A DNA stretch of 24,932 bases. Source: SFEL01 sp045592165 (GTDB lineage: Bacteria > Bacillota > Clostridia > Christensenellales > CAG-138). Position 1 is the first letter of the stretch. Each line of letters starts with the position of its first letter. Below are positions 8,637 through 14,699 of this stretch, piece by piece. Where the stretch lies: NCBI GenBank assembly GCA_045592165.1, contig JAZNUG010000002.1, forward strand, positions 1-24,932, read 5' to 3'. Below the pieces are notes generated by a model. The model had not been told where the DNA came from. It did not search any database and saw only the letters and a list, made by a program, of their open reading frames with translations. Position numbers and translations under genes: made by a program.

Positions 8637-9914
8637 ATGATGCCTTTTGAATGTGAACTGCTTGGCATATCTGCCAAGGCGTACAATTACGTTAAGGAAT
8701 GCGAAGGAGAGCTTGCATCTGTTTTTGAAAAAATAGATGCTGTGGAAGCGGCGGGGCAGTCCCGTGTATTGGCTGCATTTCAGCAGGAGTGCGTGGCCCT
8801 CCGACATTTCGCTCCCACCACAGGCTATGGCTATGACGATATCGGCCGCGACACACTGGACAAACTGTTTGCCGCTGCGCTGGAGGCCGAGGATGCCCTT
8901 GTACGGCCCCAGATAACCTCCGGTACCCATGCCATATTTACTGCCCTCTCAGGGCTTCTGGAGCCGGGAGACACCATGCTGTCTTTTACCGGAAAGCCCT
9001 ATGACACCCTCGAGAAGGCAATCGGTCTGGAGGGAAACGAATACAACTCCCTTGCACGCATGGGGGTGAAGTATGCACAGATAGATCTTTGTGATGGCCG
9101 CATTGACCTTGAGGCTGCGGAAAAGGCTTTGTTTCCTGAGGTAAAGCTTGTTTATTTCCAGCGCTCCCGCGGCTATTCCTGGCGCAACGCACTTACGCCG
9201 GAAGAAATGCTTCCTGCTTTTGAGCTGGTGCGCCGCATTGCACCGGATGCCTTTATCGTTGTTGACAACTGTTACGGCGGCTTTACCCGTATGCATGAGC
9301 CCACATATTACGGTGCAGACGTTATTATCGGATCTCTTATAAAGAATCTGGGCGGCGGCATTGCACCTACAGGCGGCTATATCGCCGGCACCAAGCGTGC
9401 CATAGAACGCATAGAAATGGCACTTACCGTACCCGGAATGGGCAGGGAAGTGGGGTCCTACGCCGGCTCATACGCTCCTTTCTATCAGGGTCTGTTCATG
9501 GCACCCCATGTTACTGCCCAGGCCGTAAAGAGTGCCGTGCTGTTTGCCCGCGTATTTGAAAAGGCCGGCATGGTAAGCATGCCCTCCAGCACTGATGAAC
9601 GCTCTGATATAGTACAGTCCCTCCGATTTAATTCTGCAGATGCGCTCATTTCTTTCTGCCGCAGCATACAAAAAGCGGCCCCGGTAGACAGCTTTGTCCA
9701 GCCGGAGCCCTGGGATATGCCCGGATATACCAGTCAGGTTATAATGGCAGCAGGTGCCTTTGTTCAGGGATCTTCCATAGAACTGAGCGCCGATGCGCCT
9801 ATCGTGGAACCCTACACCGCATATGTACAGGGGGGACTTACCTTTGCCCATGGCAGAATAGGTGTTATGTACGCCCTTGATGACCTGATAAGGATAGGGG
9901 AAGTGGCAATATAA
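8637..9914 (+). CDS. ynbB: PLP-dependent methionine gamma-lyase family protein (YnbB / aluminium resistance family)
   Basis: This 425-residue fold-type I PLP enzyme belongs to the Met_gamma_lyase / aluminium resistance family (YnbB of Bacillus). ITSGTHAIFTAL binds the cofactor phosphate region. VVDNCYGGF holds the Asp that meets the pyridine nitrogen, and IGSLIKNLGGGIAPTGGYIAGT carries the Schiff-base Lys236. The start is taken as ATG 8637, eight bases after AGGA and one base after the hfq stop. An in-frame ATG at 8616 lies inside hfq without a ribosome binding site, and ATG 8640 is a close alternative. The natural substrate of this family is not well settled, so no specific reaction is claimed. 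The gene ends the operon, and its stop is one base from the stop of the convergent lexA. Confidence 0.88.
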   Translation: MMPFECELLGISAKAYNYVKECEGELASVFEKIDAVEAAGQSRVLAAFQQECVALRHFAPTTGYGYDDIGRDTLDKLFAAALEAEDALVRPQITSGTHAIFTALSGLLEPGDTMLSFTGKPYDTLEKAIGLEGNEYNSLARMGVKYAQIDLCDGRIDLEAAEKALFPEVKLVYFQRSRGYSWRNALTPEEMLPAFELVRRIAPDAFIVVDNCYGGFTRMHEPTYYGADVIIGSLIKNLGGGIAPTGGYIAGTKRAIERIEMALTVPGMGREVGSYAGSYAPFYQGLFMAPHVTAQAVKSAVLFARVFEKAGMVSMPSSTDERSDIVQSLRFNSADALISFCRSIQKAAPVDSFVQPEPWDMPGYTSQVIMAAGAFVQGSSIELSADAPIVEPYTAYVQGGLTFAHGRIGVMYALDDLIRIGEVAI

Positions 9915-9915
9915 A

Positions 9916-10536
9916 TCAGTATTTTCTAAGCAGGGATATTACCTTGCCGATAATTTCAACATCTTCATAGCAGGCATATATGGGCTTCATCTTGGAATTT
10001 TCCGGCTGGAGCCTTATTTTATCCTTTTCCCTGAAAAGGCGCTTAACTGTAGCGGTATCCCCTGCAACGCGGGCTACAACAATATCCCCGTTGTCTGCCT
10101 GTATTCCCCGATGAACAACGATCATGTCACCGTTGTTTATTCCGACCTCTATCATGCTGTCGCCCTTAATATCAAGAATAAACACCTCGCCCTGCTCAGC
10201 GCCGTGAAGCAATGCGGAAGGGAGAGGGAGAGTATCATAGCTGCTCATATCGTCAAAGGCAAATATGGGCTGGCCTGCTGCAACAGTTCCTATGCGGGGC
10301 ACATTATGCATGCCTTTTGGAATGGGATTTGCAAGGGAGATATTGCGATGTGCAGAGCCGCCGCTTGTAAGAAGGCCTTTTTCCTTTAACGTCTTAATAT
10401 GGGCATGGACAGTTGAAGTGGAACTGAGTCCCACAGCTGCGCCGATTTCCCTGACGGTGGGGGGAATGGAGTTATCCTCAATATAGCTGCGTATAAAATC
10501 ATAAACTGCTTGCTGCTGTTTTGTAAGCTGATGCAT
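9916..10536 (-). CDS. lexA: SOS repressor LexA
   Basis: LexA represses DNA-damage genes and cleaves itself when activated by RecA filaments. The 206 residues hold an N-terminal winged helix-turn-helix (about 1-65, recognition helix around STSTVHAHIKTL) and a C-terminal S24 peptidase domain. The cleavage bond is Ala87-Gly88 (VAAGQP). The catalytic dyad is Ser127 (KGDSM) and Lys165 (ATVKRL), so the protein should be cleavable. The ATG follows TTGGAGGG. The promoter at 10628-10656 abuts an SOS box, so lexA is probably autoregulated. The gene faces the ynbB operon with one base between stop codons. Confidence 0.97.
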   Translation of the reverse strand: MHQLTKQQQAVYDFIRSYIEDNSIPPTVREIGAAVGLSSTSTVHAHIKTLKEKGLLTSGGSAHRNISLANPIPKGMHNVPRIGTVAAGQPIFAFDDMSSYDTLPLPSALLHGAEQGEVFILDIKGDSMIEVGINNGDMIVVHRGIQADNGDIVVARVAGDTATVKRLFREKDKIRLQPENSKMKPIYACYEDVEIIGKVISLLRKY

Positions 10537-10627
10537 ATAATCCCTCCAATAATTATCTGAAAGGTGGTATAATAATGTTGAAAGAAGCTAAAGGCAATAT
10601 GATTTTTGCCTGCAATCTGCTGCAGAA

Positions 10628-10656
10628 ATTATACCATAAGGTACATTACTGTTCAA
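10628..10656 (-). promoter_or_regulatory. lexA promoter
   Basis: Read on the minus strand: -35 TTGAAC, a 17-bp spacer and TATAAT, with TGG giving an extended -10. The predicted leader is about 85 nt. The upstream edge of the -35 touches the SOS box. Confidence 0.7.
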
Positions 10657-10668
10657 GAACATTTGTTC
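10657..10668. promoter_or_regulatory. LexA-binding SOS box
   Basis: GAAC-ATTT-GTTC is a perfect inverted repeat of the GAAC-N4-GTTC type bound by LexA in Bacillota. It lies between divergent lexA and the gene at 10706, directly next to the lexA -35, so LexA would block RNA polymerase for lexA and probably for the divergent gene. The site is seen; binding is inferred. Confidence 0.8.
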
Positions 10669-10705
10669 AGTGCTTTATTTCGACAAATATCGGGAGGGGA
10701 AAACC

Positions 10706-11038
10706 ATGTCAGAACACAACGAAATGGATTACTGCGATCTGGATCCAACCAAACTGTGCGATAACTGCTGCCGATGCATTGAAAGCGGGGAAGAGTACGA
10801 AGAATTTCAGATAGAGCTTACGGATACCATTTCCACATTGGATGAAATGGCCGAGCTTCCGTTTGATTTTGATGATGAGGATGAATACAGCTTTGATTCT
10901 TCCGCTGTTGCTCCGCTGGAAATAGATCCTCAGCTGATGGCAGAATGGGAGAAGAAGCTGCGTATTTACGAAATAGAAGAGGCCCAGCAGCTGGTGCGGA
11001 GCCTCCATGGAACCCGAAAAAAGCGGGAAAGGGATTAA
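10706..11038 (+). CDS. Small acidic protein with N-terminal cysteine cluster, unknown function
   Basis: I do not recognise this 110-residue protein. The start is ATG 10706, 6 nt after a strong GGGAGGGG ribosome binding site; an in-frame ATG at 10670 has none. Residues 9-24 contain five cysteines (10, 18, 21, 22, 24), including CDNCCRC, which could bind zinc or an Fe-S cluster. The middle is strongly acidic (DFDDEDEYSFD around residues 54-64). The C-terminus becomes helical and basic (about 73-110, ending GTRKKRERD). There is no signal peptide or membrane segment, so it should be cytosolic. It diverges from lexA across an SOS box, so DNA-damage induction is likely. In Bacillus the gene divergent from lexA is yneA, a membrane-anchored division inhibitor; this protein has neither its membrane helix nor LysM domain and is not a homologue. 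Its stop codon overlaps that of the convergent recombinase gene. Confidence 0.8.
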   Translation: MSEHNEMDYCDLDPTKLCDNCCRCIESGEEYEEFQIELTDTISTLDEMAELPFDFDDEDEYSFDSSAVAPLEIDPQLMAEWEKKLRIYEIEEAQQLVRSLHGTRKKRERD

Positions 11039-12081
11039 TCTTCTCTTAATTTTACCACCTTGGCAGCAAGGCGCCGCCTGTCTTCAGATACTGCCGCATA
11101 GTGCTTGCGGGTGGTATTTACATCCTTATGACCCAATACATCTGCCACCAGATATATATCCCCGGTTTCGCGGTAAAGGTTTGTGCCGTAGGTGCTCCTT
11201 AACTTGTGAGGGGATATTCTTTTTTGCGGCGTCACGATGGATGCATATTTCTTTACAATGTATTCTATTGCCCGCACGGTAAGCCGCTTATTCTGAAGGG
11301 AAAGAAACATCGCCTCTTCGTGGCCTTCCGCGGCATTCATCTGCTCACGCTCCAGCATATAATTCAGCAGCGCAGTTCGCGCTTCGTCGCCAAACACAAG
11401 AATATCCTGATTTCCGCCCTTTCTGATTATAGAAAATTCATTTTCAGAAAAGTTGATATCGTCCATATTTATGCCCACAAGCTCGCTGATTCGTATGCCT
11501 GTGCCAAGGAACAGGGTAAGTATTGCGAGATCCCGGGTCTGTGTGCGCTTGTGAAACTGCTTTTGTCTTTCTGTAAGTCCTTCTCCGGACTGTACGGTGT
11601 CCAGAAGGTTTGCAACTTCATTGGGCTCAAGTCGGACTATGGCTTTATCATGTATCGCAGGCTGATTCACAAGAGAAGGAGCATTGGTAGTAAGTTTTTC
11701 CTTGCGGCAGAAATACTTATAAAATGCCCTGAGAGTTGACAGCTTTCTGGCTTTGGCACGTTCACCGTTGATGTATTCCTTGTTATCATCATCGGTATAA
11801 TAGGAAATATAGCTTAAAAAGTCCTCGATTATAGTGGTTGTAACCCTGTCCAAATCGGATAAGGTAAGGGAAGCTAGGGTTTTATTGGAAAATTCCGGCT
11901 GCTGAACCAAAAATCGAAAAAATATCCTCAAATCAAATGCGTAAGCATAGCGGGTACGCACCATGGTTTCATTTTGAATACCGCGGAAAAACTCCTGGCA
12001 GAAGGGGGGGAGCTCCGTCAGCAGTTCCCTCAGCATTGTTGTGTATTTTTTGTATTCACTTCCGGCGTAATTTTCAGACAT
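11035..12081 (-). CDS. Tyrosine recombinase, XerS-like
   Basis: This 348-residue site-specific recombinase has all six catalytic residues: Arg197 (GTGIRISEL), Lys221 (IRKGGNQD), His292 and Arg295 (SPHKLRST), His318 (LGHKDVNTT) and the nucleophile Tyr328 (KHYA). The N-terminal SAM-like core-binding domain (about 20-130) begins ELPPFCQEFFRGI and, by eye, resembles streptococcal XerS more than XerC/XerD. It is also longer than XerC/XerD, which are near 300 aa. There are no phage or plasmid genes around it, so a chromosomal Xer role is more likely than a mobile integrase. The ATG follows AAGGA with 7-nt spacing. A promoter at 12181-12209 overlaps the palindrome at 12190-12225. Family certain; XerS orthology and dimer resolution are inferred. 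Confidence 0.88.
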   Translation of the reverse strand: MSENYAGSEYKKYTTMLRELLTELPPFCQEFFRGIQNETMVRTRYAYAFDLRIFFRFLVQQPEFSNKTLASLTLSDLDRVTTTIIEDFLSYISYYTDDDNKEYINGERAKARKLSTLRAFYKYFCRKEKLTTNAPSLVNQPAIHDKAIVRLEPNEVANLLDTVQSGEGLTERQKQFHKRTQTRDLAILTLFLGTGIRISELVGINMDDINFSENEFSIIRKGGNQDILVFGDEARTALLNYMLEREQMNAAEGHEEAMFLSLQNKRLTVRAIEYIVKKYASIVTPQKRISPHKLRSTYGTNLYRETGDIYLVADVLGHKDVNTTRKHYAAVSEDRRRLAAKVVKLRED

Positions 12082-12180
12082 TTGTTTTTCCTTTTTATAA
12101 TTACTATTGAATTATTGCTTATCAGCGTCGCTCTGAACTTTTTTAAATATGACCGATAGAGGACTTTTTTAACTAATCCA

Positions 12181-12209
12181 ATTATAACACATCTTTTCGT
12201 TAAACACAA
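12181..12209 (-). promoter_or_regulatory. Probable promoter of the recombinase gene
   Basis: On the minus strand: TTGTGT, a 17-bp spacer and TATAAT, with TGT giving an extended -10. The -35 lies in the loop of the 16-bp palindrome and one arm fills most of the spacer, so anything bound to the palindrome would shut this promoter. The leader would be about 93 nt. Confidence 0.55.
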
Positions 12210-12225
12210 GTTTAACGAAAAGATG
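12190..12225. repeat. Perfect 16-bp inverted repeat, candidate dif-like site or operator
   Basis: CATCTTTTCGTTAAAC (12190-12205) and its exact reverse complement (12210-12225) flank the 4-base centre ACAA. It is not a normal terminator, because no T-run follows on either strand. It lies 109 bp upstream of the recombinase ATG and across its promoter. The symmetric TTTTCG/CGAAAA arms around a small asymmetric centre are what a homodimeric tyrosine recombinase could bind. It could equally be an operator. Confidence 0.85.
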
Positions 12226-12640
12226 GCGGTAGAAATATATAAAAACAGAAAAATATCAATCGCAATCGGCTTTTCCTATCTCCGCGACTTAATATATCTC
12301 ATGATGCAATCCGAATCTTTTCGCTTCTAAATCTTCAATCTATATTTCATTTTCATTTTCCATAATAAATTAAATGAAGAATCCCCCGGATAAAATTCTT
12401 TCGCGGTCTCTCAGCGCAATCTACGGACACATCAATTGATGATATGTGTCTAAGTTATACATCGTGGAAAACTTCATCAAAAAATGTTTTAAAGATAAGT
12501 TATATATTTGCTCATACTAAACAGTTAATGTACTGCAAGACTACATTGAATACCAGCATCATAAAAATTTGTATATGTCTTCAGATATTCCCGCTCATAT
12601 TTATTTGTTATATATTTAACGATTATTTATATCATTATAA
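12226..12640. other. AT-rich intergenic stretch without a convincing gene
   Basis: About 415 bp visibly richer in A and T than its neighbours. The longest open frame (12444-12686, 80 codons) has no ribosome binding site, a low-complexity Ile/Tyr/Lys composition, and runs into the aminotransferase end. I see no RNA gene. Small structures present are the 10-bp palindrome ATCAATTGAT (12431-12440) inside GACACAT/ATGTGTC arms (12426-12450), and ATCTTTTCG at 12315-12323, which repeats 9 bases of the recombinase palindrome arm. Confidence 0.6.
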
Positions 12641-12642
12641 TA

Positions 12643-12666
12643 CCCGGCAAGTTTTACCTCGCCGGG
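12643..12666 (-). terminator. Hairpin after the aminotransferase gene, probable terminator
   Basis: Nine base pairs (12643-12651 with 12658-12666, core CCCGGC/GCCGGG, one G-T pair) close a 6-nt loop 13 bp after the stop. The tract following on the minus strand is TATTATAAT, a weak substitute for a T-run, so termination may be incomplete. Confidence 0.55.
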
Positions 12667-12679
12667 CTAAGATGCTGTT

Positions 12680-13957
12680 TTACTGATTGAGAAGCATTTC
12701 TGCTGCTGCAAGCTTTACACAGGTGCAGAATACGGCCATTGCCTCCTCCAGCTCCTCAAGGGGCGGATAGCTGGGTGCAATGCGAAGATTGGAATCCTCG
12801 GGGTCTTTACCGTAGGGATAAGTTGCGCCGGCGCCGGTCATAACTACGCCCGCATCAGCGCAAAGTTCGTTGGTGCGCTTGGCGCAGCCGGGCAGAGCAA
12901 AAAAGCTTACAAAGTAGCCGCCCTGAGGCTTGTGCCAACGGCCAATGCCCAGAGGTTGAATTTCGCGGCTCAGCCACTCCTCTACCAGCTCAAACTTGGG
13001 CTTCATAAAGGCTGCGTGCTTCTTCATGTGGGCAATGGTATGCTCCTTATCCTTAAGATAAAGCACATGACGCAGCTGATTAATCTTATCAAAACCAATG
13101 GTCTGTATGGACATAAGCTTCTTCATATATGCTGTGTTTTCCTTGCTGGCAGCAAAGCATGCGATTCCGCCGCCGGGATAAGTAACCTTGGAGGTGGATG
13201 CAAACTCAAATACCATATGGGGATTGCCAGCCTGACGGCACAGCGCGATTATATCGCGGAAGGGCTGGAATTCGCCTTCTATTTCATGAACACAGTAGGC
13301 ATTATCCCACATTATTATAAAATCGGGAGCGGCAGGCTTAAGGCCAGCAATGCGATCGATCACTTCATCGCTGTATACGATTCCGTCGGGATTGGAGAAC
13401 TTGGGAACGCACCAAATACCCTTTACAGCGGGATCCTTCACCATCTCCTCTACCATGTCCATATCGGGACCGTCAGAATTCATGGGGATGGTGATCAGCT
13501 CCATGCCAAAGGACTGGCTGATCTTGAAATGCCTGTCATAGCCGGGCGCAGGACAAAGCCACTTCACCTTTTCCAGCTTGCACCAGGGCTGCTCAGAGCA
13601 CAGCAGACCGTGGGTATATGCCTTGGAAATGGTATCATACATCAGAGTAAGGCTTGCATTGCCGGCGGCAAACACTTCATCCATCTGCACGCCTAGAAGA
13701 TCAGCAAAGTACTTCTTGCAGCAAGGCAGACCGTCCAGGCCGCCATAGTTGCCTGCATCCATGCCGTCGCTGAGCATATACTGGCGAATGTCTATATCAA
13801 ACATGTCATCAGACAGAGAAGTCTGTGCACGGCTGGGCTTGCCGCGGGACATATCCAGCTTAAGGCCCTTTGCCTTACAAGCTTCGTATTCATTTAAAGT
13901 TTCCTGATGGAAAGCCTTTAGTTCTTCATGGGTCATCTGCTGCAATTTCTTTGCCAT
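12680..13957 (-). CDS. Class I aminotransferase, Asp_aminotransf (type Ic-like) family
   Basis: This is a PLP-dependent aminotransferase of 425 aa, fold type I. LDMSRGKPS near residue 37 and the overall length fit the Asp_aminotransf family (PF12897, type Ic aspartate aminotransferases) rather than classical AspC. Recognisable parts are AAGNASLTLMYD (phosphate-binding region), CPAPGYDRHF, MWDNAYCVHE (Asp that pairs with the pyridine nitrogen, Tyr to O3'), FASTSKVTYPGGG with the Schiff-base Lys257, and a C-terminal NLRIAPSYPP whose Arg would bind the substrate carboxylate. Aspartate:2-oxoglutarate transamination is the best guess. The ATG follows CGGAGG. The gene has its own promoter (13998-14027) overlapped by an inverted repeat. 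No pathway partner is adjacent. Confidence 0.88.
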   Translation of the reverse strand: MAKKLQQMTHEELKAFHQETLNEYEACKAKGLKLDMSRGKPSRAQTSLSDDMFDIDIRQYMLSDGMDAGNYGGLDGLPCCKKYFADLLGVQMDEVFAAGNASLTLMYDTISKAYTHGLLCSEQPWCKLEKVKWLCPAPGYDRHFKISQSFGMELITIPMNSDGPDMDMVEEMVKDPAVKGIWCVPKFSNPDGIVYSDEVIDRIAGLKPAAPDFIIMWDNAYCVHEIEGEFQPFRDIIALCRQAGNPHMVFEFASTSKVTYPGGGIACFAASKENTAYMKKLMSIQTIGFDKINQLRHVLYLKDKEHTIAHMKKHAAFMKPKFELVEEWLSREIQPLGIGRWHKPQGGYFVSFFALPGCAKRTNELCADAGVVMTGAGATYPYGKDPEDSNLRIAPSYPPLEELEEAMAVFCTCVKLAAAEMLLNQ

Positions 13958-13997
13958 AAATCCTCCGAAAAATTCATTTAAACCAACATTAGGGCAT

Positions 13998-14027
13998 ATT
14001 ATACAGTACTAAAATGCAATTTGGCAA
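13998..14027 (-). promoter_or_regulatory. Promoter of the aminotransferase gene
   Basis: Minus strand: TTGCCA, an 18-bp spacer and TATAAT, about 40 bp before the start codon. The -35 and part of the spacer lie within the inverted repeat at 14012-14044. Confidence 0.65.
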
Positions 14028-14044
14028 TAACTGAAATTGCATTT
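14012..14044. repeat. 11-bp perfect inverted repeat over the aminotransferase promoter
   Basis: AAATGCAATTT (14012-14022) and its exact reverse complement AAATTGCATTT (14034-14044) are 11 bp apart, starting immediately after the rnhA stop codon. On the minus strand the second arm ends in TTTT. It could therefore be a weak AT-rich terminator for rnhA, or an operator for the aminotransferase promoter it overlaps. Confidence 0.7.
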
Positions 14045-14482
14045 CTATAATATTTTTTTGATAGCTTCCCTGGCCAATGCATCGCATCGGTTATTGTATT
14101 GATTATCGCTGTGACCTTTTACCTTGTGCCAGGTGACGGAATGTGTTTGGGTATGGGCAATTATCAGCATCCACAAGTCCTTGTTTTCAACATCTTTTTT
14201 GGTGCTGGTCTTCCAGCCGTTGCGCTGCCAGTTGGCTATCCAGCCCTCTGTAAAGGCTCTGCACAGGTATGCACTGTCCGTATATAAATCCACCTCACAG
14301 GGCTCTTTAAGGGCATCCAGGCCCTTGATAGCGGCCATAAGCTCCATCCTGTTATTGGTAGTCATTGGTTCACCGCCGGAAAGCTCCTTTTTATGCTGGT
14401 TGAACATAAGGATTGCTCCCCATCCTCCCGGTCCCGGATTGCCGCTGCAGGCTCCGTCGGTATATAAAATTACCCTTTTCAA
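14045..14482 (-). CDS. rnhA: Ribonuclease HI
   Basis: This enzyme cuts the RNA strand of RNA-DNA hybrids (R-loops, primers). The 145-residue single-domain protein has the DEDD metal ligands Asp9 (YTDGACSGNPGPGGWG), Glu47 (NNRMELMAA), Asp69 (LYTDSAYL) and Asp134 (CDALA), plus the HSVTWHKVKGH segment with the catalytic His region. Length and residues match E. coli RnhA closely, with no N-terminal hybrid-binding domain. The start is a TTG codon at 14482, 5 nt after GGAGG; no ATG fits the conserved N-terminus. It diverges from the tRNA-Trp gene, and their promoter regions would overlap. Confidence 0.95.
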   Translation of the reverse strand: MKRVILYTDGACSGNPGPGGWGAILMFNQHKKELSGGEPMTTNNRMELMAAIKGLDALKEPCEVDLYTDSAYLCRAFTEGWIANWQRNGWKTSTKKDVENKDLWMLIIAHTQTHSVTWHKVKGHSDNQYNNRCDALAREAIKKIL

Positions 14483-14525
14483 ACCTTCCTCCAGGAATTA
14501 AAAATTAAATATACAAATTATAAAG

Positions 14526-14555
14526 TTGACACAGGCACCATATGAGTGCTATAAT
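14526..14555 (+). promoter_or_regulatory. Promoter of tRNA-Trp
   Basis: TTGACA (14526-14531), an 18-bp spacer and TATAAT (14550-14555) are both perfect consensus hexamers, placed about 20 bp before the tRNA 5' end. This is the strongest promoter in the window, as expected for a stable RNA. Confidence 0.85.
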
Positions 14556-14574
14556 CATCAAGGTCGATTGACTT

Positions 14575-14648
14575 AGGGGCATGGTGTAATGGTAACACGT
14601 GGGTCTCCAAAACCTTTGTTGAGGGTTCGAGTCCTTCTGCCCCTGCCA
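14575..14648 (+). tRNA. trnW: tRNA-Trp (anticodon CCA)
   Basis: A full cloverleaf can be drawn. Acceptor stem AGGGGCA pairs with TGCCCCT. The D arm is GTGT/ACAC, the anticodon loop CTCCAAA gives anticodon CCA (14607-14609), and the T arm is GAGGG/CCTTC around TTCGAGT. Discriminator G is followed by an encoded CCA (14646-14648). The outermost anticodon-stem pair is T-T, a small imperfection. It is a single gene on the + strand between two minus-strand genes, with its own promoter and terminator. Confidence 0.96.
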
Positions 14649-14682
14649 AATCGCCGCAATGAAAATTGCGGCGATTTTTTTG
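14648..14682 (+). terminator. Terminator of tRNA-Trp
   Basis: AAATCGCCGCAAT (14648-14660) and ATTGCGGCGATTT (14665-14677) form a 13-bp perfect stem with loop GAAA. A run of T follows to 14681. The stem begins at the last base of the encoded CCA. Confidence 0.9.
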
Positions 14683-14699
14683 TTTCGTATTATCTGTTA

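Noticed and set aside
10568..10573. Extended -10 (TGG-TATAAT) on the + strand as the promoter of the small Cys protein
   Set aside because: No matching -35 at 16-18 bp, and it lies about 130 bp before the start inside the lexA leader. It is possible but not supported enough to list.
12190..12225. Palindrome as a rho-independent terminator
   Set aside because: No T-run on either strand directly after the stem, and it lies upstream, not downstream, of the nearest gene.
12426..12450. GACACAT/ATGTGTC arms around ATCAATTGAT as a separate operator
   Set aside because: The symmetry is imperfect, no promoter lies beside it, and such matches are common in AT-rich DNA.
12444..12686. 80-codon + frame in the AT-rich gap
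   Set aside because: No ribosome binding site, low-complexity Ile/Tyr/Lys composition, and it ends inside the aminotransferase gene.
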